Assembly: GCF_019396345.1 (NCBI RefSeq)
Contig: NZ_JAHKRM010000043.1
Location: forward strand, 34,687 to 98,686
Length of the DNA: 64,000 nt
Reading direction: 5' to 3'
From: Nonomuraea guangzhouensis
GTDB lineage: Bacteria > Actinomycetota > Actinomycetes > Streptosporangiales > Streptosporangiaceae
Shown: positions 33,990 through 47,184 of the stretch, one piece after another
Position numbering within the stretch: the first letter of the stretch is position 1
How the letters are laid out: every line of letters begins with the position of its first letter
Made by a program: the position numbers and the translations under genes
The notes under the pieces: model-generated
Seen by the model: only the letters and a program-made list of their open reading frames with translations
Database searches by the model: none
Told to the model about the DNA's origin: nothing

Positions 33990-35821
33990 CGAACTACGCC
34001 CATATCCAGGCCTCGCTCGCCCGAGGGTGGAACACCTGGGACACACGCAGCGTGCTCACCCACGTCCTCCTCCCCGACGCCCTGGGCCTGTCCCTCGGCC
34101 TGAAGGAGTACTACCGGGGCACCTCACTGCGCGCCGCCCAGATCGGCCGCCGCACCGAAGGCGCGGAGACCGTCACCCTGGGCCGGCACGCCTACGACGG
34201 CCGCTACACCGAGACGACCGTGACGTGGGCGGGCATCACGATCCAGGTGCGGACGGCGCACGTGAGTGACGACCTGGTCGTGCTGGTGACCCCCACCGCC
34301 AACCAGCGCAGGAGCGCGCTGCTGACCGTCGGCGTCGGCTACCTGTGGAACCGCCCCGGCTCCGTCACCCGCGACGGGGACCGGATCACCGCCGACGGAC
34401 CCGGCGGGACCGTACAGGTCTTCTGCACCGCCCCGCACGTCGACGACCCCTACACCGACATCGACGGGCCGTACCTGGCGATGGAGCTGACCGGCGCCGT
34501 CGGAATCAGCACCGGCCGCGCCCGCGACCTGCCGGAGATCGCGGAGATCGTCGCCCGCGCCGCCACCGAGATCGGCGCGGCCGGCACCGACCCCGCAGCG
34601 CAGCACCGCGAGATCGTCAGGGACGCCATCTCGTGGAACACGATCTACGAACCCGCGCGCTCCCGCGTGCTCACGACCGTCAGCCGGCTCTGGAACGTCG
34701 GCAAGCGCGGCGGCTACGCCCTGTTCTGCTGGGACGCCTTCTTCAACGCGCTGCTGGCGGCCGTGTCGAGCAGGGAACTCGCCTACGTCAACACCGTGGA
34801 GATGCTGCGCGCCCTGACGCCGGCGGGTTTCGTGCCGAACGTCGAGCAGGGCACCGGCCGCAAGACCTACGACGGGTCCCAGCCGCCGGTGGGCTCGCTG
34901 GTGGTCCGCGAGCTCTACCGCAGGTTCGGCGACCGGTGGTTCCTGGAGGAGACCTTCGAGCCGCTGCTGTCCTGGAACCGCTGGTGGTGGCGGGTACGCA
35001 GGGACGGCGACCTGCTGTGCGCCGGCTCGACGTACTTCGACCCCGAGTTCCCCTCACCGCAGGACATCCCCCGTATCCACCAGCATTTCGGCGCGACCTG
35101 CGAGACCGGCTGGGACGGCCACCCCGTCTTCGAGGACGTGCCCTTCGACCAGGCCAAGAGCCTGCTCGCCGCGCACGACGTGGGGATGAACAGCCTGTAC
35201 GCGGCCGACTGCGAGGCGCTCGCCGACCTCGCCGACATCCTCGGCGACCGGGCGGCCGCGGCGGAGCTGCGCGAGCGGCACGCGACCGTCGTGGCGGCGA
35301 TGGAAACCCTGTGGGACGAACCGAGTGGCATCTACCGCAGCAGGCGCACCGACACCGGGCTGCCGACCGAGCGGCTGTCCACGATGAGCTTCTACCCCCT
35401 GCTGGCCGGCGTCGGCGCTGGGGAACGGACCCGGCGCATGGTGGCCGAGCACCTGATGACCGACGACGGCTTCGGCGGCGAATGGCTGCTGCCCACGTCA
35501 CCGCGCGGCGAGCCGGTCGACGTCGGCGAAGGCAGCTACTGGGCGGGACGGGCGTGGCCGCCGGTGAACTTCCTCGTCTACCTGGGCCTGCTGCGCGCCG
35601 GCGAACGGTCCGCGGCCACGTGGCTGGCCGAAGGCAGCTCCCGGCTGGTGCTGAAGGAATGGAACGAGCACCGCCATGTGCACGAGAACTACTCCAGCGG
35701 CCACGGCGGCGCGTGCGACAAACCGAACAGCGAGCCGTTCCAGACCTGGGGCGCGCTGCTGAGCCTCATCGTCCTCATGGAACGCGGCGAGGTCGACTTC
35801 TTCGAGAAAGGTGACGCATGA
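33986..35821 (+). CDS. GH63/MGH-like (alpha/alpha)6 glycoside hydrolase
   Basis: 611 residues, no signal peptide. Start at 33986 overlaps the GH127 stop (ATGA) with GAAGGA upstream. The catalytic (alpha/alpha)6 part begins after ~210 residues of N-terminal domain. FCWDAFFNALLA (Asp250) and GEGSYWAGRAWPPVNFLVYL are the conserved substrate and acid/base regions of the trehalase/GH63/mannosylglycerate-hydrolase clan. Exact specificity is unknown. Being cytoplasmic and coupled to GH127, it likely trims another sugar from the imported glycan. Confidence 0.87.
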   Translation: MTNYAHIQASLARGWNTWDTRSVLTHVLLPDALGLSLGLKEYYRGTSLRAAQIGRRTEGAETVTLGRHAYDGRYTETTVTWAGITIQVRTAHVSDDLVVLVTPTANQRRSALLTVGVGYLWNRPGSVTRDGDRITADGPGGTVQVFCTAPHVDDPYTDIDGPYLAMELTGAVGISTGRARDLPEIAEIVARAATEIGAAGTDPAAQHREIVRDAISWNTIYEPARSRVLTTVSRLWNVGKRGGYALFCWDAFFNALLAAVSSRELAYVNTVEMLRALTPAGFVPNVEQGTGRKTYDGSQPPVGSLVVRELYRRFGDRWFLEETFEPLLSWNRWWWRVRRDGDLLCAGSTYFDPEFPSPQDIPRIHQHFGATCETGWDGHPVFEDVPFDQAKSLLAAHDVGMNSLYAADCEALADLADILGDRAAAAELRERHATVVAAMETLWDEPSGIYRSRRTDTGLPTERLSTMSFYPLLAGVGAGERTRRMVAEHLMTDDGFGGEWLLPTSPRGEPVDVGEGSYWAGRAWPPVNFLVYLGLLRAGERSAATWLAEGSSRLVLKEWNEHRHVHENYSSGHGGACDKPNSEPFQTWGALLSLIVLMERGEVDFFEKGDA

Positions 35822-37422
35822 CGGGTGCCGAGGCCGATGTGCTGGTGGTCGGGGGCGGGATGGGCGGGGTCGCCGCGGCGCTGGCCGCGCTGCGGCGCGG
35901 CCGCACCGTCGTGCTCACCGAGGAGACCGACTGGCTGGGCGGCCAGCTCACCAGCCAGGGCGTGCCGCCGGACGAGCATCCGTGGATCGAGCAGTTCGGC
36001 GCGACCCGCTCCTACCGCAGGCTGCGCGAGGCCATCCGCGATCACTACCGCACCTGGTACCCGCTGACCAGGGAGTCGCTGGAGGCGCCCGACCTCAACC
36101 CGGGGCGCGGCACGGTCAGCAGGCTCTGCTGCGAGCCGCGGGTGGCCGCCGCGGTGCTGGCCGCCATGGTCGGCCCCTATCTCGCGGCCGGGCGGCTGAC
36201 GATCCGCTATCGGCACCGGCCGATGGCCGCCGACGTGGACGGGGACCGGGTCGCCGGAGTGACCTTCGCGGGCCCGGACGGCGAGCCGTTCCATGTCCGC
36301 GCGGCGTACGTGCTCGACGCCACCGAGCTGGGCGACCTGCTGCCGCTGGCCGGGATCGAGCACGTCACCGGCTTCGAATCGGCCAAGGAGACCGGCGAGC
36401 CCAGCGCCCCCGCCGACGCCCAGCCGGCCAACATGCAGGCGTTCTCCTGGGTCTTCGCCGTCGAGCACCGCGCCGGCGAGGACCACACCATCGACCGGCC
36501 CGGCACGTACGCCTTCTGGCGCGACTACCGGCCACCCTTCTGGCCGGACCGGCTGCTCAGCCTCGTCGCGCCCGACCCGCGCACACTGGAACCGACGCCG
36601 CGGACGTTCGTGCCGCACGCCTCCTCGGGCCCGGTCGTCGCCGACCAGAGCCGCGGCCCGGGCGACAAGGACCTGTGGGTGTTCCGGCGCGTCGTGTGCC
36701 GCGAGGTGTTCGAGCCCGGCTTCGTGGCCAGCGACGTCGTCATCGTCAACTGGCCGCAGATCGACTACCTGCCCGGCCCGCTGATCGGCGTCACCGACGA
36801 CGAGCAGGCCCGGCATCTCCAGGGCTCCAGGGACCAGGCGCTCAGCATGCTCTACTGGCTGCAGACCGAGGCGCCCCGCCCCGACGGCGGCACCGGCTGG
36901 CCCGGGCTGCGGCTGCGGCCCGACGTCATGGGAACCGCCGACGGCCTGGCCAAGAGCCCCTACATCCGCGAGTCGCGGCGCATCCTCGCCCGCCGCACGG
37001 TCGTGGAGCACGACCTGTCACTCGCGGTACGCGGCGAGCACGGCGCGGTCGCCTACCCCGACACCGTGGGCATCGGGATGTACCGCATCGACCTGCACCC
37101 CTCCACCGGCGGCGACAACTACATCGACGTGGCGAGCTGCCCCTTCCAGATCCCGCTGGGCGCGCTGCTGCCGGTCCGGGCGCGCAACGTGCTGGCCGCC
37201 GGGAAGAACCTCGGCACCACGCACATCACCAACGGCTGCTACCGCCTGCACCCGGTGGAGTGGAACATCGGCGAGGCGGCCGGCGCGCTGGCGGCGCACT
37301 GCCTGCGGCATGGGCTGGAGCCCGCGCAGGTCCACGAGGACCCCGCCGCCCTCGAACGCTTCCAGACCGAACTGACCGCCGACGGCTTCGAACTGGCCTG
37401 GCCGCGGGTCCGCGGCTACTGA
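35818..37422 (+). CDS. FAD-dependent oxidoreductase (PF12831 type)
   Basis: 534 residues, with the FAD dinucleotide motif VVGGGMGGVAAALAAL near the start, ETDWLGGQLTSQGVPPDEH (a conserved family segment), and a C-terminal NVLAAGKNLGTTHITNG. Overlaps the glycosidase by 4 bases. This family recurs in polysaccharide loci with glycosidases, but its reactions are mostly undefined. It may oxidise a released sugar before the DapA-type lyase. Cytoplasmic. Confidence 0.85.
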   Translation: MTGAEADVLVVGGGMGGVAAALAALRRGRTVVLTEETDWLGGQLTSQGVPPDEHPWIEQFGATRSYRRLREAIRDHYRTWYPLTRESLEAPDLNPGRGTVSRLCCEPRVAAAVLAAMVGPYLAAGRLTIRYRHRPMAADVDGDRVAGVTFAGPDGEPFHVRAAYVLDATELGDLLPLAGIEHVTGFESAKETGEPSAPADAQPANMQAFSWVFAVEHRAGEDHTIDRPGTYAFWRDYRPPFWPDRLLSLVAPDPRTLEPTPRTFVPHASSGPVVADQSRGPGDKDLWVFRRVVCREVFEPGFVASDVVIVNWPQIDYLPGPLIGVTDDEQARHLQGSRDQALSMLYWLQTEAPRPDGGTGWPGLRLRPDVMGTADGLAKSPYIRESRRILARRTVVEHDLSLAVRGEHGAVAYPDTVGIGMYRIDLHPSTGGDNYIDVASCPFQIPLGALLPVRARNVLAAGKNLGTTHITNGCYRLHPVEWNIGEAAGALAAHCLRHGLEPAQVHEDPAALERFQTELTADGFELAWPRVRGY

Positions 37423-37444
37423 TTGTCACGCTGAGGATGGTGCC

Positions 37445-38296
37445 ATGACGAACACCGACCTGAAGAGCACGTACGAGCGCGACGGCTTCCTCGTCCTCCG
37501 GGAGGCGTTCAGCCCCGGCGAGGTCGGCAAGCTGGTCGAAGAGGCCGTCCGCATCTGCCGCGGCGAACTCGGCGACGTCCAGGGGGCGCTCCCCGCCGGG
37601 CCCGCCGACACCGACGACGACGTCCTTCGCCGCTTCCTCTGCGTCCACTACCCGCACAAACTCTCCGCGGAGATGCTCGCCGCCATGCGCCATCCGGCGA
37701 TCGTCTCCCCGCTCACCACGATCATCGGCCCGAACGTGAAGGCCATGCAGTCGATGCTGTTCATCAAGTCCGAAGGCGAGCCGGGCCAGGCCTGGCATCA
37801 GGACGAGATGTTCATCCCGACCCGCGACCGCTCGCTCACGGCGGTCTGGCTCGCACTCGACAACGCCACCGTCGAGAACGGCTGCCTCTGGGTGCTGCCC
37901 GGCTCGCACCGGTCCGGCGTGGTCTACCCGAACCGCGAGCACGATGATCCGCGCTACGACTGCACGGTGGAGTCGTACGGCTTCCCGTTCGAGGACTCCG
38001 ACGCGGTGCCCGTGGAGGTCGAGGCAGGCTCCGCGGTCGTGTTCAACGGCTACCTGCTGCACAAGTCGCTGCCCAACACCGCCAAAGGCGGCTATCGGCG
38101 GGCCCTGGTCAATCACTACATGAGCGCCGAGTCGCTGCTGCCCTGGGACGCGCCTCCGGCGGGGACGCCCATGGCGCAGGCGGACCACCGCGACATCGTC
38201 CTGGTCGCCGGCGCCGACCCGTACGCGTACAAGGGCCTGCGGGAGGTACGCCGGCCGCGGATCCGCCCGAACAGGGACGGCGGCTGTGACAGATGA
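37445..38296 (+). CDS. Phytanoyl-CoA dioxygenase (PhyH) family protein
   Basis: 283 residues. The Fe(II)/2-oxoglutarate facial triad is visible: His118-x-Asp120 (WHQDEMF) and His206 (YLLHKSLPN), with an arginine pair about 12 residues later for 2-oxoglutarate. It starts 22 bases after the FAD oxidoreductase and ends the operon. Likely hydroxylates a non-CoA small substrate tied to the glycan locus, such as a sugar aglycone or amino-acid part. Confidence 0.87.
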   Translation: MTNTDLKSTYERDGFLVLREAFSPGEVGKLVEEAVRICRGELGDVQGALPAGPADTDDDVLRRFLCVHYPHKLSAEMLAAMRHPAIVSPLTTIIGPNVKAMQSMLFIKSEGEPGQAWHQDEMFIPTRDRSLTAVWLALDNATVENGCLWVLPGSHRSGVVYPNREHDDPRYDCTVESYGFPFEDSDAVPVEVEAGSAVVFNGYLLHKSLPNTAKGGYRRALVNHYMSAESLLPWDAPPAGTPMAQADHRDIVLVAGADPYAYKGLREVRRPRIRPNRDGGCDR

Positions 38297-38372
38297 CCCA
38301 CTGAAAAAGAAAAGCCTCCGAATATATATAGAGCGGCGCCGATAATACGGACACAAGAATGGCGACAAGCGC

Positions 38373-38410
38373 GGCCAGCCTGGCTCAGGATATCCCGATC
38401 CAGGCCGGCC
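38373..38410. terminator. Inverted repeat between convergent genes
   Basis: GGCCAGCCTGG and CCAGGCCGGCC (one mismatch) flank a 16-base loop. It lies between the PhyH gene and the convergent repeat-protein gene and could end both transcripts. The long loop lowers confidence. Confidence 0.4.
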
Positions 38411-38418
38411 GCAGTGGT

Positions 38419-39318
38419 TCAGCCAGGCGGGATCAACCCGTTCTTGGAAACCGGTACGGCCAACTGCAGGGCACCGGTCAGTCTCGCGTCCTCGGCCGGC
38501 AGCACCCTCGCCAGCACCGGGTTGAGGTGGGTGAGGTTCAGCCCCACCGTCGGGATGGTCGGGGCGACGATGTCGAACTTCTCCAGATCGACCCATTGCA
38601 CGATGGACCGCACGTCCGACGGGATGTCGTCACCTGACTTCTGCACCGGTACGCAGAGCTGACGGGCATTGGCGACCCGGACGTCCGCGGGCGGGATCTG
38701 GTTGGTCAGCACCGGGTTGAGCTGGGTGAGGGAAAGACCGACGCCCATGGCCGGGTTCGGCGTGTGCGCGTAGCACAGCAGGTCAATGTGCGAGATGAGC
38801 CGCAGGACATCCGGGGCGGGGATCACGCCGTTCTTGGCCACCGGGACGCACAGGTGCTGAGGCGCGTTCAGGAGGACCTGGATGCCCGGCACGTTCTGCA
38901 GGACCGGGTTGAGATGGCGCAGCGCCAGGGACAGGTTGATCGAGGGGCCGGTGACCCGGTAGCACGACAGGTCGACGAACCTGATGAAATCAAGCACGGG
39001 CGACGGCGGGATCACGTTGTTCTTGGCCACCGGGACGCACAGTTGCTCGCGCTGTCCGAGCGTGACCTGCACGGTCGGCTGATTGGCGAGAACGGGGTTG
39101 AGGTGCCGCAACTGCAGCGTGACGGCCGGCGGCTGGTACAGGGTCGTCCTGAAGCATTCCAGGTCGAGGTTCGTCACGAATTCCTTCGGCGTCGGCAGCG
39201 CCTGGGCCTGTGCGGGCGGCGCGACGAGAAAGGCTACCGTGAACATTGCGAGGCCGGCCGATAAGAGACGTCGTACGAGGTTTTTCCCGCGGCGATGTGG
39301 CGAGAACGTGCCGTCCAT
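38419..39318 (-). CDS. Exported four-repeat protein, DUF7450-like
   Basis: 299 residues from ATG 39318, chosen because GGAG lies 6 bases upstream and a basic-hydrophobic signal (RRLLSAGLAMFTVAFLVAPP, cut near AQA) follows. The mature part is four ~65-residue repeats. Each has a D-L-x-C-Y segment, a HLNPVL segment and a LCVPVAKN(G/N)VIP ending. The last copy has lost the cysteines (DLEKFD, LAVPVSKNGLIP). Paired cysteines suggest one disulfide per repeat. Function unknown; similar repeats occur in actinobacterial secreted proteins. Confidence 0.78.
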   Translation of the reverse strand: MDGTFSPHRRGKNLVRRLLSAGLAMFTVAFLVAPPAQAQALPTPKEFVTNLDLECFRTTLYQPPAVTLQLRHLNPVLANQPTVQVTLGQREQLCVPVAKNNVIPPSPVLDFIRFVDLSCYRVTGPSINLSLALRHLNPVLQNVPGIQVLLNAPQHLCVPVAKNGVIPAPDVLRLISHIDLLCYAHTPNPAMGVGLSLTQLNPVLTNQIPPADVRVANARQLCVPVQKSGDDIPSDVRSIVQWVDLEKFDIVAPTIPTVGLNLTHLNPVLARVLPAEDARLTGALQLAVPVSKNGLIPPG

Positions 39319-39473
39319 AAACGACTCCATTTCACTAGACGGGTGCCTCGACTGTGCGCTCATAAGTGCGGCCGGACAAGGCGTGTGACCCCTTTTTGCC
39401 ACAACGATTTCCGGGGAAAGGCGGGCTTGTTTTCGGCCCGAACGTCCGGCCATTTCCGCATTAGAAAGAAAAG

Positions 39474-39498
39474 GGGCCCGCGCGGCGTGCGCGGGCCC
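39474..39498 (-). terminator. Terminator of the small conserved gene
   Basis: Arms GGGCCCGCGC and GCGCGGGCCC with a 5-base loop. On the minus strand it is followed by a T-rich tract (CTTTTCTTTCT), a near-textbook intrinsic terminator 10 bases after the stop at 39509. Confidence 0.75.
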
Positions 39499-39508
39499 TT
39501 GCCTTCGT

Positions 39509-39811
39509 TCAGTCCTCGCGGTGATAGGCACGTAGTTCGCGGCGCGCCTGGCGACGGCTGCGGCGGCGATCTTCGCGCCGGAAGTAGTACCACTCCCGGT
39601 TCGCGTGGCCGTAACCGAAGAGGTGTTGGGGGTAGGCGGTGGCGCGCCAGTAACAGCCGTCCATGCGGTGGCCCAGCGACGCGCTGTCGGCGGTGATCTC
39701 GTCCGGCAGCGTGCACGGCCCGAACCGGTGATCGTGTACGGGCAGGCAGGTCGCCATCGGCGCGTCGGCCATCCGCACCCACCAGGGCCGGGTCTTGTCG
39801 GTCTTGCTCAT
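39509..39811 (-). CDS. Small conserved actinobacterial protein
   Basis: 100 residues from ATG 39811 (MSKTDKTRPWWVRMADAP) with AAAGG upstream; 15 more upstream codons are open but have no site. Rich in His, Trp, Tyr and Arg, with CLPVHDHRFGPC holding two cysteines and histidines, a possible metal site. The C-terminus is strongly basic (RREDRRRSRRQARREL). Cytoplasmic, function unknown. Followed by a strong terminator, so it is its own transcription unit. Confidence 0.7.
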   Translation of the reverse strand: MSKTDKTRPWWVRMADAPMATCLPVHDHRFGPCTLPDEITADSASLGHRMDGCYWRATAYPQHLFGYGHANREWYYFRREDRRRSRRQARRELRAYHRED

Positions 39812-39986
39812 ACGGTCACCTTTCGGCTCCGTGACACCCCGGGGTGGGGCTGTCATGAGACCGGATGCACCGTGATCACCTCCGACTTCCCGTACGACCT
39901 ATCACGCCGAAAGCGACGTTTCCGCTCAGCGAACCTGATCCCGACGCTACCGCGCGCAGCAGGAGCGCGCGTGGAGACGCGCAAGA

Positions 39987-40459
39987 TCAGCCGACCGGCT
40001 CGATGGTCCACAGCTGAGCCTGGACCCCCGGAGGAAGCAGCAGGACCCGCTTGGGCAGCAGGCTGCGGTCCTCGGCGAAGTGCCGTCCGATGTGCCGGTC
40101 GGTGCCGGCCAGTCTGATGGTGAGGAATTCGTCTGACTCGTCCGGCAGAGGTTCGACGGTCCAGGTCGAGTAAGGCGGGATCTGGCCAGGCCCGCTCACG
40201 GAGAGTTGGGTATAGGGCTTGAGGTTGGGATCGGCGTACACCACGCCACCGGTTCGCTCGTCCTGGAACCGGACGCCGTCGGGGGCCCCGACGACCCGGA
40301 ACCTGGTGGGGTGGGGGAGTGGGCAGCAGGGCCGCGGAGCTTGTTGTCGATGTTCACCACGCATCCCCCGCCGATTTTGAGGATCATCACGCCGCCAATG
40401 GGCGACGCGGTGCCCTCTGGGGCGAGCGCGTGCAGCGGCCAGAACTGCTTGCGACGCAT
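39987..40459 (-). pseudogene. Frameshifted beta-trefoil / I66-inhibitor-like gene
   Basis: Coding character switches frame near 40306-40325, in the G-runs GTGGGG-TGGGGG-AGTGGG. The first frame starts at ATG 40459 and gives GGVMILKIGGGCVVNIDNKL. The second continues FRVVGAPDGVRFQDERTGG to DRHIGRHFAEDRSLLPKRV and LWTIEPVG at 39987. Joined, they make a ~155-residue protein resembling I66-type beta-trefoil serine-protease inhibitors. No ribosome site precedes 40459, but a TTGCCA-18-TACAGT promoter ends 9 bases before it, suggesting leaderless initiation. A sequencing error in the homopolymers is possible. Confidence 0.6.
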
Positions 40460-40468
40460 CAGTCACGT

Positions 40469-40498
40469 ACTGTAAGGTTTCGGTGATCGAACTGGCAA
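40469..40498 (-). promoter_or_regulatory. Promoter of the trefoil-like gene
   Basis: On the minus strand TTGCCA (40498-40493), 18 bases, TACAGT (40474-40469). The ATG at 40459 follows 9 bases later without a ribosome site. Confidence 0.4.
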
Positions 40499-40540
40499 GC
40501 GATAACCAAGCTGGCCGTGAGATCGCTTCCTGGGGTTCAT

Positions 40541-40654
40541 TGGTACAACGAGGCCGCCGGACGGGCGGTGACAGGACGTGGAGACTTGCCGGTAGGCGGG
40601 TCGGTGAAGCGTCAAGCATCCTGTTCCACAGTTCGTGCTGCTTACGCGGCATGA
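40541..40654 (+). pseudogene. Remnant of a TnpB C-terminus
   Basis: Reading to the TGA at 40652, the codons give NEAAGRAVTGRGDLPVGG and SVKRQASC, which resembles the variable tail that follows the last RuvC aspartate in actinobacterial TnpB proteins (typically AARN...AAGRAVT...). The frame is blocked upstream at 40484 and the catalytic core is absent. It is followed by an omega-RNA-like hairpin in the right place. Confidence 0.5.
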
Positions 40655-40710
40655 ACTGCTGCTTACGCAGCACGGGAATCCTCGCCTCTTCAGGGCGAGG
40701 AGCACGTCAA
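40541..40710 (+). mobile_element. Decayed IS605-type right end with omega-RNA-like hairpin
   Basis: After the tnpB tail come GGGAATCC and a 7-bp hairpin CCTCGCC-TCTTCAG-GGCGAGG (40680-40700), then AGCACGTCAA (40701-40710). GAATCC-hairpin-AG..GTCAA is the usual end of omega-RNA scaffolds in this family. A direct repeat TGCTGCTTACGC occurs twice just before (about 40635-40669). Confidence 0.55.
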
Positions 40711-40815
40711 AAGTGCTACTTCTGCGCCGATCTGGTGCTGTGCCACAGCACCACCCGGCCCGACCAAGACCAGACGTACTAACGTCCATGACCTCAAAAG
40801 CCGGGCCGGGAGGCG

Positions 40816-46308
<5,493 letters not shown>

Positions 46309-46400
46309 CGGCTGAGCCTCCCAAGTACCCGCACAGAAGGCGACGTCCGGGTCCCGGAGCGTCGCCTACACCTGTTTCTATACCCTGCTCGATTGCCGGG

Positions 46401-46460
46401 TGGTTAACCAATGGTGACCATGACGCGTGCCGGGGTCGCTTCGTTGTAGGGAACCTACAA
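46401..46460. promoter_or_regulatory. Three palindromes upstream of the carboxylase gene
   Basis: TGGTTAACCA (46401-46410) abuts ATGGTGACCAT (46411-46421). A third, TTGTAGG-GAA-CCTACAA (46444-46460), is perfect over 17 bp. They lie 93-152 bases upstream of the GTG start and are the only palindromes in the 215-base gap; the cognate regulator is unknown. Confidence 0.5.
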
Positions 46461-46523
46461 AATGCCATCCGGGCCACACCGGCCCACCACCGTCGCACGT
46501 AAGGTCTGCGACAAAGCCCGGCG

Positions 46524-47084
46524 TCAGCGGGTGAAAAGGGCGCGGTGCAGCAGCTCCCGCGCGCGTTTGTGGCGGTCGTCGCGCCGCGCGGCGTCGCGGC
46601 TGCTGACGGCGGCCTCACCCATGGAGATGGCGAGCATCAGGTCGTCGACGTCGACGACGGGCTGGACGACGCCGGCCGCGCGGCCGTGGTCGAGGAGCGG
46701 CTCGAAGCAGGCCGCGATGCGGCGGTGATGTTCCATGAACCAGCGCAGGTCGACGCTGGACAGGACCTGGGCGAGGCCGCGGTTGTCCAGTTGCATGTCC
46801 AGGACGAAGTCGAACAGCTTGACCGCGCCGCCGGGCTGTCCCCGCAGCCCGGCCGCATGCTCCTCGATCTGGGCGACGTTGTCGGCGAAGACCGTCGCCG
46901 CGAGCTCCTCGCGGGTGGCGAAGTTGCGGTAGATCGTGGTCCGGCTCACCCCCGCCTCCCGGGCGATCTCCTCCAGCGCGACGTCGTGGCCGTGTTCGGC
47001 GAACATCCGCCGGGCCGCGGCGAGCAGCCGGTCCCGGTTGCGGGCGGCGTCCTTCCGTGTCACTGGCAACCCACTCTCACGCAC
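46524..47084 (-). CDS. TetR family regulator
   Basis: 186 residues from GTG 47084; a GTG at 47063 is possible. HTH with LAAARRMFAEHGHDVALEEI and AGVSRTTIYRNF. Divergent from the SDR gene with two 22-bp palindromes between them, so it almost certainly represses both. The carboxylase lies downstream on the same strand after 215 bases but probably has its own promoter. Confidence 0.88.
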   Translation of the reverse strand: MRESGLPVTRKDAARNRDRLLAAARRMFAEHGHDVALEEIAREAGVSRTTIYRNFATREELAATVFADNVAQIEEHAAGLRGQPGGAVKLFDFVLDMQLDNRGLAQVLSSVDLRWFMEHHRRIAACFEPLLDHGRAAGVVQPVVDVDDLMLAISMGEAAVSSRDAARRDDRHKRARELLHRALFTR

Positions 47085-47106
47085 GGTCCAACCCTAACTT
47101 GCGATG

Positions 47107-47161
47107 AAACGTACACGACTGTACGTTTAGCGCCGATAGAAGCGTACATATGTGTACGTTT
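47107..47161. promoter_or_regulatory. Twin 22-bp TetR operators
   Basis: Site 1 (47107-47128): AAACGTACA, 4 bases, TGTACGTTT, perfect. Site 2 (47140-47161): AAGCGTACA, 4 bases, TGTACGTTT, one mismatch. Centres are 33 bp apart, about three helical turns. Site 2 ends 23 bases before the SDR start; site 1 begins 22 bases from the TetR start. Confidence 0.75.
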
Positions 47162-47184
47162 GCTGACGCCGATCGGAGCGGACA

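Larger units (their letters stand above)
40460..40815. other. Intergenic stretch before the carboxylase 3' end
   Basis: 356 bases without an intact gene. It contains the trefoil-gene promoter, the TnpB tail and the omega-RNA-like hairpin listed separately. From 40711 to 40815 nothing recognisable was seen. Confidence 0.5.
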
